This document shows positions 41,304-50,186 of a stretch of 64,000 bases of DNA, one piece after another. The translations under genes and the position numbers were made by a program. The notes under the pieces were generated by a model. It searched no databases. It saw nothing but the letters and a program-made list of their open reading frames with translations, and was not told the origin of the DNA. Each line of letters opens with the position of its first letter. The first letter of the stretch is position 1. The DNA is from Sphingomonas sp. URHD0057 (GTDB taxonomy: Bacteria; Pseudomonadota; Alphaproteobacteria; Sphingomonadales; Sphingomonadaceae). The DNA is taken from the NCBI RefSeq assembly GCF_000620665.1, contig NZ_KK211162.1, forward strand, positions 452,858 to 516,857, given 5' to 3'.

Positions 41304-42494
41304 ATGGCCATCACGCCGCTCATGCCCGTCTATCCCCGTTCGCCGGTCCGCCCGGTCCGCGGCGAGGGGGTCTATCTCTACGGCGAGCAGGGCGAGAAGT
41401 ACCTCGACTTCGCGGCGGGCATCGCGGTCAATATTCTGGGCCACGGCCATCCACACCTGACCAAGGCGATCCAGGACCAGGCGGCGACGCTGATGCACGT
41501 CTCCAACCTCTACGGGTCGCCGCAGGGCGAGGCGTTCGCCAAGCGCCTGTGCGATCTGACCTTCGCCGACACGGTGTTCTTCACCAACTCGGGGGTCGAG
41601 GCGATCGAGTGCGCGATCAAGACCGCGCGCCGCTACCATTACGCCAAGGGCAACCCCCACAAGCATGACCTGATCAGCTTTTCGAACGCCTTTCACGGCC
41701 GCTCGATGGCGGCGGTCAGCGCGACCGACCAGGCCAAGATGATCGACGGCTTCGCGCCGCTCCTCCCGGGCTTCAAGGTGGTACCGTTCGACGATCTCGA
41801 CGCGGCGCTGGCTGCGATCGACGACAACACGGCCGGGTTCTTGCTCGAGCCGATCCAAGGCGAGGGCGGCATCCGCCCGGCGAGCCACGAATTCCTCGCC
41901 GGCCTGCGCGCGGCGTGCGACGAGCACGACCTGATGCTGGTGTTCGACGAAGTGCAGTGCGGAGTCGCGCGTTCGGGGCAGCTCTACGCCTATCAGCATT
42001 ACGGCGTGACGCCCGACATCATGGCGTCAGCCAAGGGCATCGGCGGCGGCTTCCCGATGGGCGCTTGCCTCGCCAGGGAGAAAGCGGCGGCGGGGATGGT
42101 CATCGGCACCCACGGCTCGACCTATGGCGGCAACCCGCTGGCGATGGCCGCCGGGCAGGCGGTGTTCGACATTGTCGCCGACGAGGAGTTCCTGGCCGAG
42201 GTGCGGCAGAAGGGCGAGCGGCTGCGCTCGGCGCTCGAGCAGATGATTCCCAATCACGACCATCTGTTCGACAGCGTCCGCGGGGTCGGCCTGATGCTCG
42301 GCATCAAGATGAAGTCCGAGAGCCGCGCGTTCGTGAACTACCTCAGGACGCGCGGACTGCTGACGGTTGCCGCCGGCGACAACGTCATGCGCGTGCTGCC
42401 CCCGCTCACCATCACCGAGGAACATATCCGCGAGTTCGTCGAGGCATTGTCGGCGGCGGCCGCGGAATATGAGGTGCCGGCCGCGGCGGCTTAA
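41304..42494 (+). CDS. argD: Acetylornithine (N-acetylornithine/succinyldiaminopimelate) aminotransferase
   Basis: 396 residues. Class-III PLP aminotransferase: FAAGIAVNILGHGHP, FFTNSGVEAIECAIKTARRYH, the AFHGRSMAA loop, LVFDEVQCGVARSG and the PLP Lys in ASAKGIGGGFPMGA (Schiff base), then GTHGSTYGGNPLAMAAG and LRTRGLLTVAAGDNVMRVLPPL. The C-terminal motif and length fit ArgD. It converts acetylornithine with 2-oxoglutarate in arginine synthesis. Convergent with the TIR gene (64 bp). Confidence 0.9.
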   Translation: MAITPLMPVYPRSPVRPVRGEGVYLYGEQGEKYLDFAAGIAVNILGHGHPHLTKAIQDQAATLMHVSNLYGSPQGEAFAKRLCDLTFADTVFFTNSGVEAIECAIKTARRYHYAKGNPHKHDLISFSNAFHGRSMAAVSATDQAKMIDGFAPLLPGFKVVPFDDLDAALAAIDDNTAGFLLEPIQGEGGIRPASHEFLAGLRAACDEHDLMLVFDEVQCGVARSGQLYAYQHYGVTPDIMASAKGIGGGFPMGACLAREKAAAGMVIGTHGSTYGGNPLAMAAGQAVFDIVADEEFLAEVRQKGERLRSALEQMIPNHDHLFDSVRGVGLMLGIKMKSESRAFVNYLRTRGLLTVAAGDNVMRVLPPLTITEEHIREFVEALSAAAAEYEVPAAAA

Positions 42495-42558
42495 GGCCGC
42501 GACTCGGTCGGTGGGCGAACGTCGCTCGCGGCCAAGAACTCGCTGCTCCGGGCAACAC

Positions 42559-44505
42559 TTACATTGCGAGATTTGCTCGGCGTTGGGCTTCAACGGCGAA
42601 CAAGGTTCCCGCGGGCCAGGTTTTCAAGATTAGCGGCGAGCTTTTCGCGATCGCTTCCTTCCCTTCCTGCTTTCGTCCGGCGCGAATAAGGCATTCGCCT
42701 CTCACATTGTCGACCCAGGCCGACCACGAACGGTCGGGATAGTCGGCGCGCGTGACTGGCGCAGCCTCGTCGAGAAGCTTGAGTCCCTCGGCCGTCCGGC
42801 CGGTCGAACACATCAGCTGCGCGAAGTCAGCGAGGGTCGGGCCAAGGCTGGGATGCTTGTTCTTGCGAGCAATGGCGATCGCCTTGCCGAACAGCGTCTC
42901 GGCCTCGCGTAGCCTCCCGGTGTGGCTGCGGACGATGGCGAGGTTTGAATAAGGGAAGGCCATGTTGGCGCTGCCCTCGCCGCGCTCCCGCTCGCCGACC
43001 GCGACGGCGTGCTCGAGCAGCGGCGCTGCATCCTTATACCGCCGTTGCTCCAGCAGGACACGCGCGAGGTTATTCATTGTCGCTGCGGAATCCGGATGAT
43101 CTGGCCCGAGGACTTTCCGGTCGATTGCGAGATTGCCAGCGAAATAGCGCTCGGCGGCTGGTAGATCGTGGCGCATGTATGCGATCTGGCCGAGCAAGCT
43201 GAGATTGTCGCCGACACCCGGGCTCAGCGCCCCTTGGGAGTCGCGCCGGAGTTTGAGCGCTTCGAGGATGAACGGCTTAGCCTGCTCGAGATTGCCCTGG
43301 TAGAATTGGTTCTGCCCCAGCGCTTCGAGATCGTAGGCGACATAGACGGGATCGTCCCGCGTGCGGTCGATGCGAAGCGCCTGTCTAAAGGTCTGGTCCG
43401 CTTCTCTATACTTTTCCTGATTGGACAAGCTTAGCCCAAGACCGACAAGGATCAGAGATCGGGTGGACGCGCTGGCGTTGCCGGCCTGCGCCCACGCTTT
43501 CCTGAAGGTCCCCTCTGCCATTTCATATTCGGCCAACCGAACCTGTGATTGTCCAAGCGCATTCAGTTGGCGGGCGAGCGTGGCCGGTTCGCCGTGGCGG
43601 ATGGCGAAAGTGCGGCGGACAAGCGCATCGCTCTGGCGGTAAAGACCGAGCGCGCCGTAGACGTCGGCCAGGGTCACGCCGAGCTCGGCCTTGACCATCG
43701 GTTCGCGATTTAGCTCCGGGGAATCGAGCTTCGCCACGCCACGGTCAACGATTTCGCGCGCGGTAATCGATGCACCGCTCGCATCCTCGGGATCGGCCTG
43801 CTTGAACATGTCTTTCACGAAGCCGAGCGTCCGTTCCGCCGTGATCGTCCGCTTTTCCGCGAGCTGGCGTTGCTGAACAGCCTCGGCACGCGAGATGAAA
43901 GCGAAGATCGTGAGGCCGGCCATTACAAGGAATCCGACCGAGGCTGCGACCGCGATCGCCGCGAGGCGCTTCTGCCGGCGCGCGGCTTCGCGCTGGCGTA
44001 ACTCATCGTATGGGACGCCGAGGATTCCAGCGAGAATCTTGAGCTTCGCCGCCTGCCTACCGTCGCCTTCCTTCCGCACATCCGCTGCCAGCGGCTCCGG
44101 CGCGCCGTCCCGCACCAGCGCCGGTGGCAGGCATTCGCGCTCCGGATCTCGCGAATGCGGTTCCCCGGCCACGATGATCAGCCGGATGAATTTTTCGCGC
44201 CCGGCGGCGACAAACGTCTTGATCTCCTCGTCGACCCATTTCGACCGCGCCGAATTGGGCGAGCAGACAACGATGAGGAAGGCCGACTCGGCGAGTGCTT
44301 CCTTGACTGACGTGGCTAAATCGGACGAGGTCGCCAGCTCATCGCGGTCGCGGAAGACTGGCGGAAGTCGATTGCCGATTTTCCCCCACGACGCCGGGCG
44401 GCCCCACAGCCGCTTCGGTACGCTGTAGCGTTCCAGCGCCCGGTGCAGCCAGACCGCCCAGTCGCGGTCGCGATGATTGTAGCTGATGAACGCACTGTAC
44501 CGCAT
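42559..44505 (-). CDS. TIR domain - transmembrane - TPR repeat protein
   Basis: 648 residues from the ATG at 44503-44505 (an in-frame ATG at 44535-44537 could add 11). The N-terminal TIR domain (about 1-125) reads YSAFISYNHRDRDWAVWLHRAL and FRDRDELATSSDLATSVKEAL, and SKWVDEEI places the putative catalytic Glu94 in W-x3-E. Next is a linker, one membrane helix (about 181-205) and about nine TPR-like repeats to residue 640. Bacterial TIR domains often act as NAD+ hydrolases in defence or as adaptors. The substrate and partner are unknown. Divergent from the RTX gene at 44598. Confidence 0.85.
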   Translation of the reverse strand: MRYSAFISYNHRDRDWAVWLHRALERYSVPKRLWGRPASWGKIGNRLPPVFRDRDELATSSDLATSVKEALAESAFLIVVCSPNSARSKWVDEEIKTFVAAGREKFIRLIIVAGEPHSRDPERECLPPALVRDGAPEPLAADVRKEGDGRQAAKLKILAGILGVPYDELRQREAARRQKRLAAIAVAASVGFLVMAGLTIFAFISRAEAVQQRQLAEKRTITAERTLGFVKDMFKQADPEDASGASITAREIVDRGVAKLDSPELNREPMVKAELGVTLADVYGALGLYRQSDALVRRTFAIRHGEPATLARQLNALGQSQVRLAEYEMAEGTFRKAWAQAGNASASTRSLILVGLGLSLSNQEKYREADQTFRQALRIDRTRDDPVYVAYDLEALGQNQFYQGNLEQAKPFILEALKLRRDSQGALSPGVGDNLSLLGQIAYMRHDLPAAERYFAGNLAIDRKVLGPDHPDSAATMNNLARVLLEQRRYKDAAPLLEHAVAVGERERGEGSANMAFPYSNLAIVRSHTGRLREAETLFGKAIAIARKNKHPSLGPTLADFAQLMCSTGRTAEGLKLLDEAAPVTRADYPDRSWSAWVDNVRGECLIRAGRKQEGKEAIAKSSPLILKTWPAGTLFAVEAQRRANLAM

Positions 44506-44597
44506 CGCCCCCGACGCTCCCTGCCGTTCGAGGCGCATAAGTAGCGTTAAACCATTGACAGTGATACCGGTTCTTAACGAGTCGCAGGGGGGCAACC

Positions 44598-46556
44598 ATG
44601 CCAAGAATCCCGACAGGACAAATCAACCTACTGGCCACGTACACGTTCATTCCGCCCGCGGACCCGCCCGATCCGCCCGAGCAGGATTATTACACTACCG
44701 AGGACGGGCTTTACACGATCTGGGGCGTAGGCCTGATCACCTACGGTGCGCCGACGCAGGCCCAGAAGGACTGGATTGCCGACCCGAGCCATTATTCCAA
44801 TCTATCCACCTTCCCCACCGACTATGTGACGTTCGGCGGCTTTCCCATAGCTACGCCTGCCACCATCCCGCTGTGGGAGCACGTGACCCGGGTCAACGAC
44901 CAGGTGCTACTCACCGAACAGGGCGTCTCGGGCGCCGATTCCTGGAGTCTCGGCGGGCTCTCGGGAGGGACGGAGACCTTCTTCTGGAGCGACGCTCTGG
45001 TCACGAACGGGACCAATTCCGGCGAAACGCTGAACGGCACCGGCGTTGCTGAAACGCTCAATGGCCTTGGTGGCGATGACACGCTGAACGGCGGCGGGGG
45101 TAGCGACGCGCTCCATGGCGGCGCCGGCAACGACGTGCTGAACGGCGGCGACGGAATCGACCGCCTGTGGGGCGACGACGGCAACGACATTCTGAATCCC
45201 GGTTCCGATGCCGCGTTCATCTACATCGAAGGCGGCGTGAATCGCGCCGGAGTTTACTCCGTCGACGGCGGCTCTGGCTTCGATACGTTGGTGCTGGACT
45301 ATTCGGCGGCGACCAAGTCGCAGTCGATCTCCGGCGCCCAAACATTGGCAAGCCCCCAGGTCGTCAACGTCGAGGCGCTGAACATCACTGGCAGCCAGTT
45401 TTCCGACTTCCTCACCGGCTCAGCCAACGCCGACCAGCTGTTCGGCGGCGCCGGCTTCGATTATCTGAGCGGCGGCGGCGGCAACGACACACTCGACGCC
45501 GGCGCGCCGGGAGCCTCGTCCGTCACCACAATCGGCGAGGGCGGTCATTCGAACGACGATGCGGTGTCGCTGGACCACCTGTTCTCTGCCGGATCAGATC
45601 TGCCGAGCGTCAACATTCACATCGACTCGGTTGAAACCAATGTCAGCGAATTGTGGGGAGCGCGGCCGAAAGCCGGCGGCTTCTATTCCTTCACCGTTGG
45701 CGAGGCGGGCGACCAAGCGTTCATCGATTTTACAGTTGATAACGAGCTGTCGGATGTCGCTGAGTTCCACATCAAGGATGCGAACGGCGTCGAGGTCGCG
45801 TGGGACGGAGATCCCGCACATGCGATCGTCTTCCCCCACGCGGGCACTTATTATTTGGAAGTCGTTATCTTTCAGGATTTCAACCCCTGGGCCAAGGCGC
45901 ATATCGACGTCACACTCTCGCTCGAGGGCGCGGATGTCCTCAGCCATAACGTGCTCGAAGGCGGCACCGGCGACGATACCTACATCGTCTACGCCGGGAC
46001 CGATCAGGTGATCGAAAAGTTGGGCGAGGGCACGGATCTCGTGCGCAGCTCGTTCAGCTACACGCTCGGGGACAATGTCGAGAATCTGACGCTGACTGGT
46101 GCGGCGGCGATCAATGGCACGGGCAACGGTCTGGCCAACGTCATCACCGGCAACTCGGCCGCGAACACGCTCATTGGCGGCGGCGGCGGCGACACGCTCA
46201 TTGGCGGCGGCGGCGGCGATATGCTCACCGGCGGCGTCGGAGCGGACCGCTTCACGTTGACCAACATATCCGACTCCGCGCCCCTCACACCGGACCGCAT
46301 CACAGACTTCGCCGGCAAGAAGGACGGAGACAAGATCGACCTTTCCGCCATCGACGCCGATGCGACGGCCGCCGGGGACCAAGCCTTCAAACTGGTCAAC
46401 AAGTTCAGCGGCCAGGCAGGGCAGTTGACCACCAGCTGGGACAAAGCCACGGACACGACCAGCATCTCCCTCGACGTCGACGGCGATCGCACGGCCGATA
46501 TGGTCATTCAGCTCTCGGGCCACGTGAGCCTGACCGGAGGTGATTTCATCTTCTGA
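44598..46556 (+). CDS. RTX-type calcium-binding secreted protein
   Basis: 652 residues from an ATG at 44598. No Sec signal; the C-terminus ends with DMVIQLSGHVSLTGGDFIF, typical for type I secretion. Nonapeptide RTX repeats (GGxGxDxLx) form three blocks: GLGGDDTLNGGGGSDALHGG (about 155-195), FGGAGFDYLSGGGGNDTLDAG and LIGGGGGDTLIGGGGGDMLTGG. Between them there is a beta-sandwich region with DNVENLTLTGAAAINGTGNG and a pre-peptidase-like domain. It is probably an extracellular structural or enzyme-carrying protein; no catalytic motif identified. Type I exporters are not in the window. Confidence 0.9.
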   Translation: MPRIPTGQINLLATYTFIPPADPPDPPEQDYYTTEDGLYTIWGVGLITYGAPTQAQKDWIADPSHYSNLSTFPTDYVTFGGFPIATPATIPLWEHVTRVNDQVLLTEQGVSGADSWSLGGLSGGTETFFWSDALVTNGTNSGETLNGTGVAETLNGLGGDDTLNGGGGSDALHGGAGNDVLNGGDGIDRLWGDDGNDILNPGSDAAFIYIEGGVNRAGVYSVDGGSGFDTLVLDYSAATKSQSISGAQTLASPQVVNVEALNITGSQFSDFLTGSANADQLFGGAGFDYLSGGGGNDTLDAGAPGASSVTTIGEGGHSNDDAVSLDHLFSAGSDLPSVNIHIDSVETNVSELWGARPKAGGFYSFTVGEAGDQAFIDFTVDNELSDVAEFHIKDANGVEVAWDGDPAHAIVFPHAGTYYLEVVIFQDFNPWAKAHIDVTLSLEGADVLSHNVLEGGTGDDTYIVYAGTDQVIEKLGEGTDLVRSSFSYTLGDNVENLTLTGAAAINGTGNGLANVITGNSAANTLIGGGGGDTLIGGGGGDMLTGGVGADRFTLTNISDSAPLTPDRITDFAGKKDGDKIDLSAIDADATAAGDQAFKLVNKFSGQAGQLTTSWDKATDTTSISLDVDGDRTADMVIQLSGHVSLTGGDFIF

Positions 46557-46604
46557 AATTGGAAGCCGGTTGCCCCTGTGCGCGGGGGTTCCTATCTTTT
46601 CGAT

Positions 46605-47513
46605 ATGCCGTCAGTTCAGCTCAATACCGACGTCGCGCTCGGCGTGGCGATCCCGGCGCGTAACGCGCGGGGGCGGATCGCGCGGCTGACGGGCGTGGTC
46701 GACGCCGTGCTCTCCAGCCATAACTACCCGCCGGTGATCGAGCGGCTGATGGCCGAGGCGCTGGTCCTGACCGCGCTGTTCGGCTCCTTGCTCAAGGAAG
46801 CCGAAGGGCAGGTCACGCTCCAGGCGCAGACCGAGAACGGCATCGTCGACCTGATGGTCTGCGATTACCTCCGCGGCGAGCTGCGCGGCTACATCCGCCA
46901 CGATCCCGAACGGCTGGCCGAGGCGGGCCCGAACCCGTCGCTGTTCGCGCTGTTCGGCAAGGGCTATCTCGCGATCACCTTCGACCATCCGGTGATGAAC
47001 GAGCGCTACCAGGGCATCGTCCCGCTGGAGGGCGACAGCCTGGCCCAGGCGGCGCAGAATTTCTTCGCGCAATCCGAGCAAATCCCGAGCCTCGTCCGCC
47101 TCGCGGTCGACAAGCGCGACGGCCAGTGGGTCGCCGGCGGCCTGCTGTTCCAGCATCTGCCGGAAGGGGAAGAGGGCCGCGACCGGCTGCATACGCGGCT
47201 CGACCATCCCGATTGGCCGCACGTCGCGGTCCTCGCCGGCTCGGTGAAGGCCGAGGAGCTGACCGATCCCGCGCTTCCCCTCGACGATTTGTTGTGGCGC
47301 CTGTTCCACGAGGAGGACGAGGTGCGGACGCTCAATGCCGTGCAGCTGACCCGCGGCTGCCGCTGCGACCCGGGCTATGTGCGCTCGGTGATCGCGCGCT
47401 TCCCGCCCGACGAACGCGAAGCGATGGTCGGCGAAGACGGCCTGATCCGCGTCGATTGCGAATTCTGCTCATCGAGCTTCTCGATGAGCCTCAACGAATT
47501 TTCCGTCGATTGA
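46605..47513 (+). CDS. hslO: Hsp33 redox chaperone
   Basis: 302 residues from the ATG at 46605. Typical Hsp33: N-terminal chaperone domain with RGRIARL, ALFGSLLKEAEGQVTLQAQTENG, LMVCDYLRGELRGYI, and the C-terminal zinc redox switch with CRCD and CEFCSSSF (the CxC...CxxC set). The chaperone is activated by oxidation. ATG 46605 was chosen over the GTG at 46578. Fully intact. Confidence 0.95.
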   Translation: MPSVQLNTDVALGVAIPARNARGRIARLTGVVDAVLSSHNYPPVIERLMAEALVLTALFGSLLKEAEGQVTLQAQTENGIVDLMVCDYLRGELRGYIRHDPERLAEAGPNPSLFALFGKGYLAITFDHPVMNERYQGIVPLEGDSLAQAAQNFFAQSEQIPSLVRLAVDKRDGQWVAGGLLFQHLPEGEEGRDRLHTRLDHPDWPHVAVLAGSVKAEELTDPALPLDDLLWRLFHEEDEVRTLNAVQLTRGCRCDPGYVRSVIARFPPDEREAMVGEDGLIRVDCEFCSSSFSMSLNEFSVD

Positions 47514-47552
47514 CGGCTGCTCCGTTAACGGCCGTATGTTAAAGTGTCGCTC

Positions 47553-47972
47553 ATGAGACTCGGGAAGATTCTGGCCGTTATCGGCGCCGGAGCGGCTGTA
47601 GCGCTGATGCTCGGCGCGGCCGCGCGGCCGGCCGCACTCGCGCAGACCATGCCCGGTCTGTGGGAAGTGAGCGGCGTCCCGGGCATGAAGACGCCCGCTC
47701 GCCAATGCGTCAGCGAGGTGCTCGCGCTCGGCCAGTTCGAGCATCGCAAGCAGAGCTGCACGCGGCGGGTGATTCGCGACGCCGCGACGGTGACGACGAT
47801 CGAATACAGCTGCCCGGACGGCGGGTTCGGCCGGAGCGAGATCGGGCTGGTCACGCCGCGCTCGCTGAGGATCGACACCCAAGGCATTTCGGACGGCTTG
47901 CCGTTCCACTACGTCGCCCAGGCGCGCCGGATCGGCGACTGTCCGTCGCAGCAGACCGCCGCACGCCATTAA
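47553..47972 (+). CDS. Secreted protein with DUF3617-like layout
   Basis: 139 residues from the ATG at 47553. Signal sequence residues 1-30 (GAAVALMLGAAARPAALA, ends LAQ). The mature part has MPGLWEVSGVPGM, RQCVSEVLALG, CTRRVIRDAATVTTIEYSCPDGG, a four-Cys pattern consistent with the small DUF3617 family. Periplasmic, function unknown. Confidence 0.65.
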   Translation: MRLGKILAVIGAGAAVALMLGAAARPAALAQTMPGLWEVSGVPGMKTPARQCVSEVLALGQFEHRKQSCTRRVIRDAATVTTIEYSCPDGGFGRSEIGLVTPRSLRIDTQGISDGLPFHYVAQARRIGDCPSQQTAARH

Positions 47973-47993
47973 GGCGACGTTTAACCATTGCAT

Positions 47994-48095
47994 CGTAAAG
48001 GACTTGCGTGCCGGATTTGGCACGCTTTCCTCCCAATCGGGCGAGTTCGTCCGATAACTAGGGCCGCTCGTCCCCGGGACGGCGGCCCTTCTTTT
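47994..48095 (+). ncRNA. Candidate small RNA between the DUF3617-like gene and queC
   Basis: The 154-bp gap has a hairpin CGTGCC-GGATTT-GGCACG (about 48007-48024), a single-stranded-looking TTTCCTCCC anti-Shine-Dalgarno word (48026-48034) and a strong GC stem (48061-48088) followed by TTCTTTT. This arrangement (loop with CCTCC plus intrinsic terminator) is common in alphaproteobacterial regulatory RNAs. No certain promoter was found. It could instead be a simple terminator with leader. Confidence 0.3.
48061..48095 (+). terminator. Rho-independent terminator upstream of queC
   Basis: GGGCCGC (48061-48067) pairs with GCGGCCC (48082-48088), with inner CGTCC/GGACG, then TTCTTTT. It ends transcription from the DUF3617-like gene or from the candidate RNA. 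Confidence 0.8.
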
Positions 48096-48126
48096 GTTCG
48101 TGATCAGGCCGTAGAGCGCCCGGCGC

Positions 48127-48792
48127 ATGAAAAAAGCGGTCGTCCTGTTATCCGGCGGACTGGATTCGATGGTATGCGCGGGGCTTGCGCGGGAGGGCGG
48201 ATTTTCCGTCATCGCGCTGACCATCGACTACGGCCAGCGGCACCGTATCGAGCTCAATGCGGCCCACGGCATCGCCGCCAGGCTCGCCGACCGCCATGTC
48301 GTCCTTCCGCTGGACCTGCGTGCGTTCGGGGGATCTGCGCTTACGGACGACATCGCCGTGCCCAAGGATGGTGTGGGTGTAGGCATTCCGGTCACCTACG
48401 TGCCCGCGCGCAACACGATCTTCCTCAGCCTTGCACTCGGCCTCGCCGAGGCCAGCGGCGCCCGCGACATTTTCATCGGGGTCAACGCGCTCGATTATTC
48501 GGGCTATCCAGACTGCCGTCCCGAATTCATCGAGGAGTTCCAGCGGCTGGCGACGCTCGCCACCAAGGCCGGGGTCGAAGGTGCGCCGTTCACGATCCAC
48601 GCGCCGCTGCAGCATAAGACCAAGGCCGACATCGCGCGGGAGGCGGAGCGGCTCGGGCTCGACGCGGGCCTCAGCCATAGCTGTTACGACCCGCGGCCCG
48701 ACGGCGCCCACTGCGGCGAATGCGATGCCTGCCGCCTCCGCGCCAAGGGCTTCGCCGACGCGGGCCTCGCTGACCCGACGCTTTACGCATGA
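48127..48792 (+). CDS. queC: 7-cyano-7-deazaguanine synthase
   Basis: 221 residues. PP-loop ATPase with AVVLLSGGLDSMV (SGGxDS), YVPARNTIFLSLALGLAEA and a zinc-binding C-terminus with CYDPRPDGAHCGECDACRLR. It converts 7-carboxy-7-deazaguanine to preQ0 in queuosine synthesis. Its stop overlaps the start of queE (ATGA at 48789-48792), so they are translated together. Confidence 0.96.
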   Translation: MKKAVVLLSGGLDSMVCAGLAREGGFSVIALTIDYGQRHRIELNAAHGIAARLADRHVVLPLDLRAFGGSALTDDIAVPKDGVGVGIPVTYVPARNTIFLSLALGLAEASGARDIFIGVNALDYSGYPDCRPEFIEEFQRLATLATKAGVEGAPFTIHAPLQHKTKADIAREAERLGLDAGLSHSCYDPRPDGAHCGECDACRLRAKGFADAGLADPTLYA

Positions 48793-49418
48793 CCTACGCG
48801 GTCAAGGAATGCTTCCTCACGCTGCAAGGCGAGGGAGCGCAAAGCGGCAGCCGCGCGGTGTTCCTGCGCTTTGCCGGATGCAATCTGTGGTCGGGCCGCG
48901 AGCAGGACCGGGCGACCGCGCAATGCAGCTTCTGCGACACCGATTTTGTCGGCACCGACGGCGACGGCGGGGGGAAGTTCGCGACGGCCGCGGAGCTTGC
49001 CGACCATGCTGCCGCGATCTGGGGCGACGCCGAGCGGCGGCTGGTGGTGATCACCGGCGGCGAGCCGATGCTGCAGCTCGACGCGGCGCTGGTCGAGGCT
49101 CTCCACGAGCGCGGATTCCGAATCGCCGCCGAAAGTAACGGCACGCTCGTCGCGACGCCGGGCATCGACTGGCTGTGCGTGAGCCCCAAGGGGGGCACCG
49201 AGGTGGTGCAACGGAGCGGCAACGAGCTGAAGCTGGTGTGGCCGCAGGCCGGGATCGACCCGGCCGCGCTCGAGCGCTGGGACTTCGAGCACTTCCTGGT
49301 GCAGCCGATGGATTGCGAAGAGCGCCAGGCGGCCCTCGATGCGGCGATCCAGCTGGCGATGGAGCGGCCGCGCTGGCGCCTGTCGCTGCAGGCGCACAAG
49401 GTCGTCGGGCTGCCCTGA
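48789..49418 (+). CDS. queE: 7-carboxy-7-deazaguanine synthase
   Basis: 209 residues. Radical SAM enzyme with the unusual long cluster motif CNLWSGREQDRATAQCSFC (C-x14-C-x2-C), as known for the QueE subtype, then ITGGEPMLQLD, AAESNGT and VSPKGG. It makes CDG from 6-carboxytetrahydropterin for queuosine. Coupled to queC. queD is not in the window. Confidence 0.95.
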   Translation: MTYAVKECFLTLQGEGAQSGSRAVFLRFAGCNLWSGREQDRATAQCSFCDTDFVGTDGDGGGKFATAAELADHAAAIWGDAERRLVVITGGEPMLQLDAALVEALHERGFRIAAESNGTLVATPGIDWLCVSPKGGTEVVQRSGNELKLVWPQAGIDPAALERWDFEHFLVQPMDCEERQAALDAAIQLAMERPRWRLSLQAHKVVGLP

Positions 49419-49422
49419 GGCG

Positions 49423-49767
49423 CTAGCCGGCGCCGTTTTCCGTGGTGTTGGCCACCGGTGCGGCCGCCGCGGGTTCGTCCGGCTGGCGCGATTTCGCCGT
49501 GTTCGAGGTCGAGGAAGGTCTCGACGGAGCAGTCCCTGGCCGCGATTCGCTCGTGCCGCCAGTGCTGTTACCGAAGTCCTGATAGTCGACGTCCGCGGCC
49601 ATGTTCGCGGCGTCGCCGGTGACGGCGTCGATCGCCGTGACGTCGTTGGAGACGATGCTATCCGCCGTCAGCCCTTCATCGCCGGCCTGATTGGCGTCGG
49701 TCTGGTTGTTCCTGCCGCAAGCGCTCAGAGCGAGGGCCGCAGCGGCAGCAAGGGCGATGGCGCGCAT
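49423..49767 (-). CDS. Small lipoprotein
   Basis: 114 residues from the ATG at 49765-49767. Signal with lipobox LALSAC, so anchored by Cys17. The mature chain is disordered, rich in Asn, Asp, Thr and Ala, with a Pro-rich tail (SESRPGTAPSRPSSTSN). Composition resembles the next lipoprotein gene. Function unknown. Confidence 0.7.
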   Translation of the reverse strand: MRAIALAAAAALALSACGRNNQTDANQAGDEGLTADSIVSNDVTAIDAVTGDAANMAADVDYQDFGNSTGGTSESRPGTAPSRPSSTSNTAKSRQPDEPAAAAPVANTTENGAG

Positions 49768-49795
49768 GATCGTCTCCGGAAGAATCACGTGATCC

Positions 49796-49831
49796 AAAAA
49801 AAGAGGCTGCCGGGATAACCGGCAGCCTCTT
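49796..49831 (-). terminator. Rho-independent terminator for the NATD-repeat lipoprotein gene
   Basis: AAGAGGCTGCCGG (49801-49813) pairs with CCGGCAGCCTCTT (49819-49831); on the minus strand the stem is followed by TTTTT from the A-run at 49796-49800. Confidence 0.85.
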
Positions 49832-49866
49832 CAAATGCCAACGCCTCCGCGAACGGAGGCGTCGAA

Positions 49867-50103
49867 TTACATCGCGTTGTTAGACGCCGCGTTGGTCGCG
49901 TTCGCGTCGGTCGCGTTCACGTCCGTCGCGTTCATCGAGAGGTTCGCGTCGGTCGCATTCATGTCCGTCGCGTTCATGTCAGTCGCGTTCATGTCCGTCG
50001 CCGTGAGATTCTCGTCGACGTTCATAGTGTTGTTGGCGGATTCGTTGCTGCTGCAAGCCGCAACCGCCAGGGCCGCACCAGCGACCAGGATAAGAGCACG
50101 CAT
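49867..50103 (-). CDS. Small lipoprotein with tandem NATDM repeats
   Basis: 78 residues from the ATG at 50101-50103. Signal with lipobox AVAAC (Cys17), then SSNESANNTMNVDENLTATD and tandem NATDM/NATDA units, repeated about seven times. The 15-bp DNA repeats underlying them are nearly identical (49935-50000), so copy number may vary. Similar composition to the lipoprotein at 49423. Probably outer-membrane anchored; function unknown. Confidence 0.75.
   Translation of the reverse strand: MRALILVAGAALAVAACSSNESANNTMNVDENLTATDMNATDMNATDMNATDANLSMNATDVNATDANATNAASNNAM
49907..50006. repeat. Tandem 15-bp coding repeats
   Basis: Units of the form GCGTTCATGTCCGTC (minus strand NATDM) follow one another with few changes. 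They encode the NATD repeats of the lipoprotein and are a likely site of slippage. Confidence 0.7.
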
Positions 50104-50186
50104 TCAAGACTCCCTATTTATTGCGATCTGCAGCGGTCACCCGCTTCGCAAATCGCGCGGACAATAGTCTGAAGCGCTCACTTGCA

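Noticed and set aside
47973..48126. preQ1 riboswitch upstream of queC
   Set aside because: I could not find the short preQ1-I stem-loop with an A-rich tail next to the ribosome site; a strong terminator is placed 30 bp before the start without an alternative anti-terminator I could draw.
49907..50006. Non-coding minisatellite or CRISPR-like repeats
   Set aside because: The 15-bp units are in frame in a lipoprotein gene with start, lipobox and terminator, so they are coding repeats.
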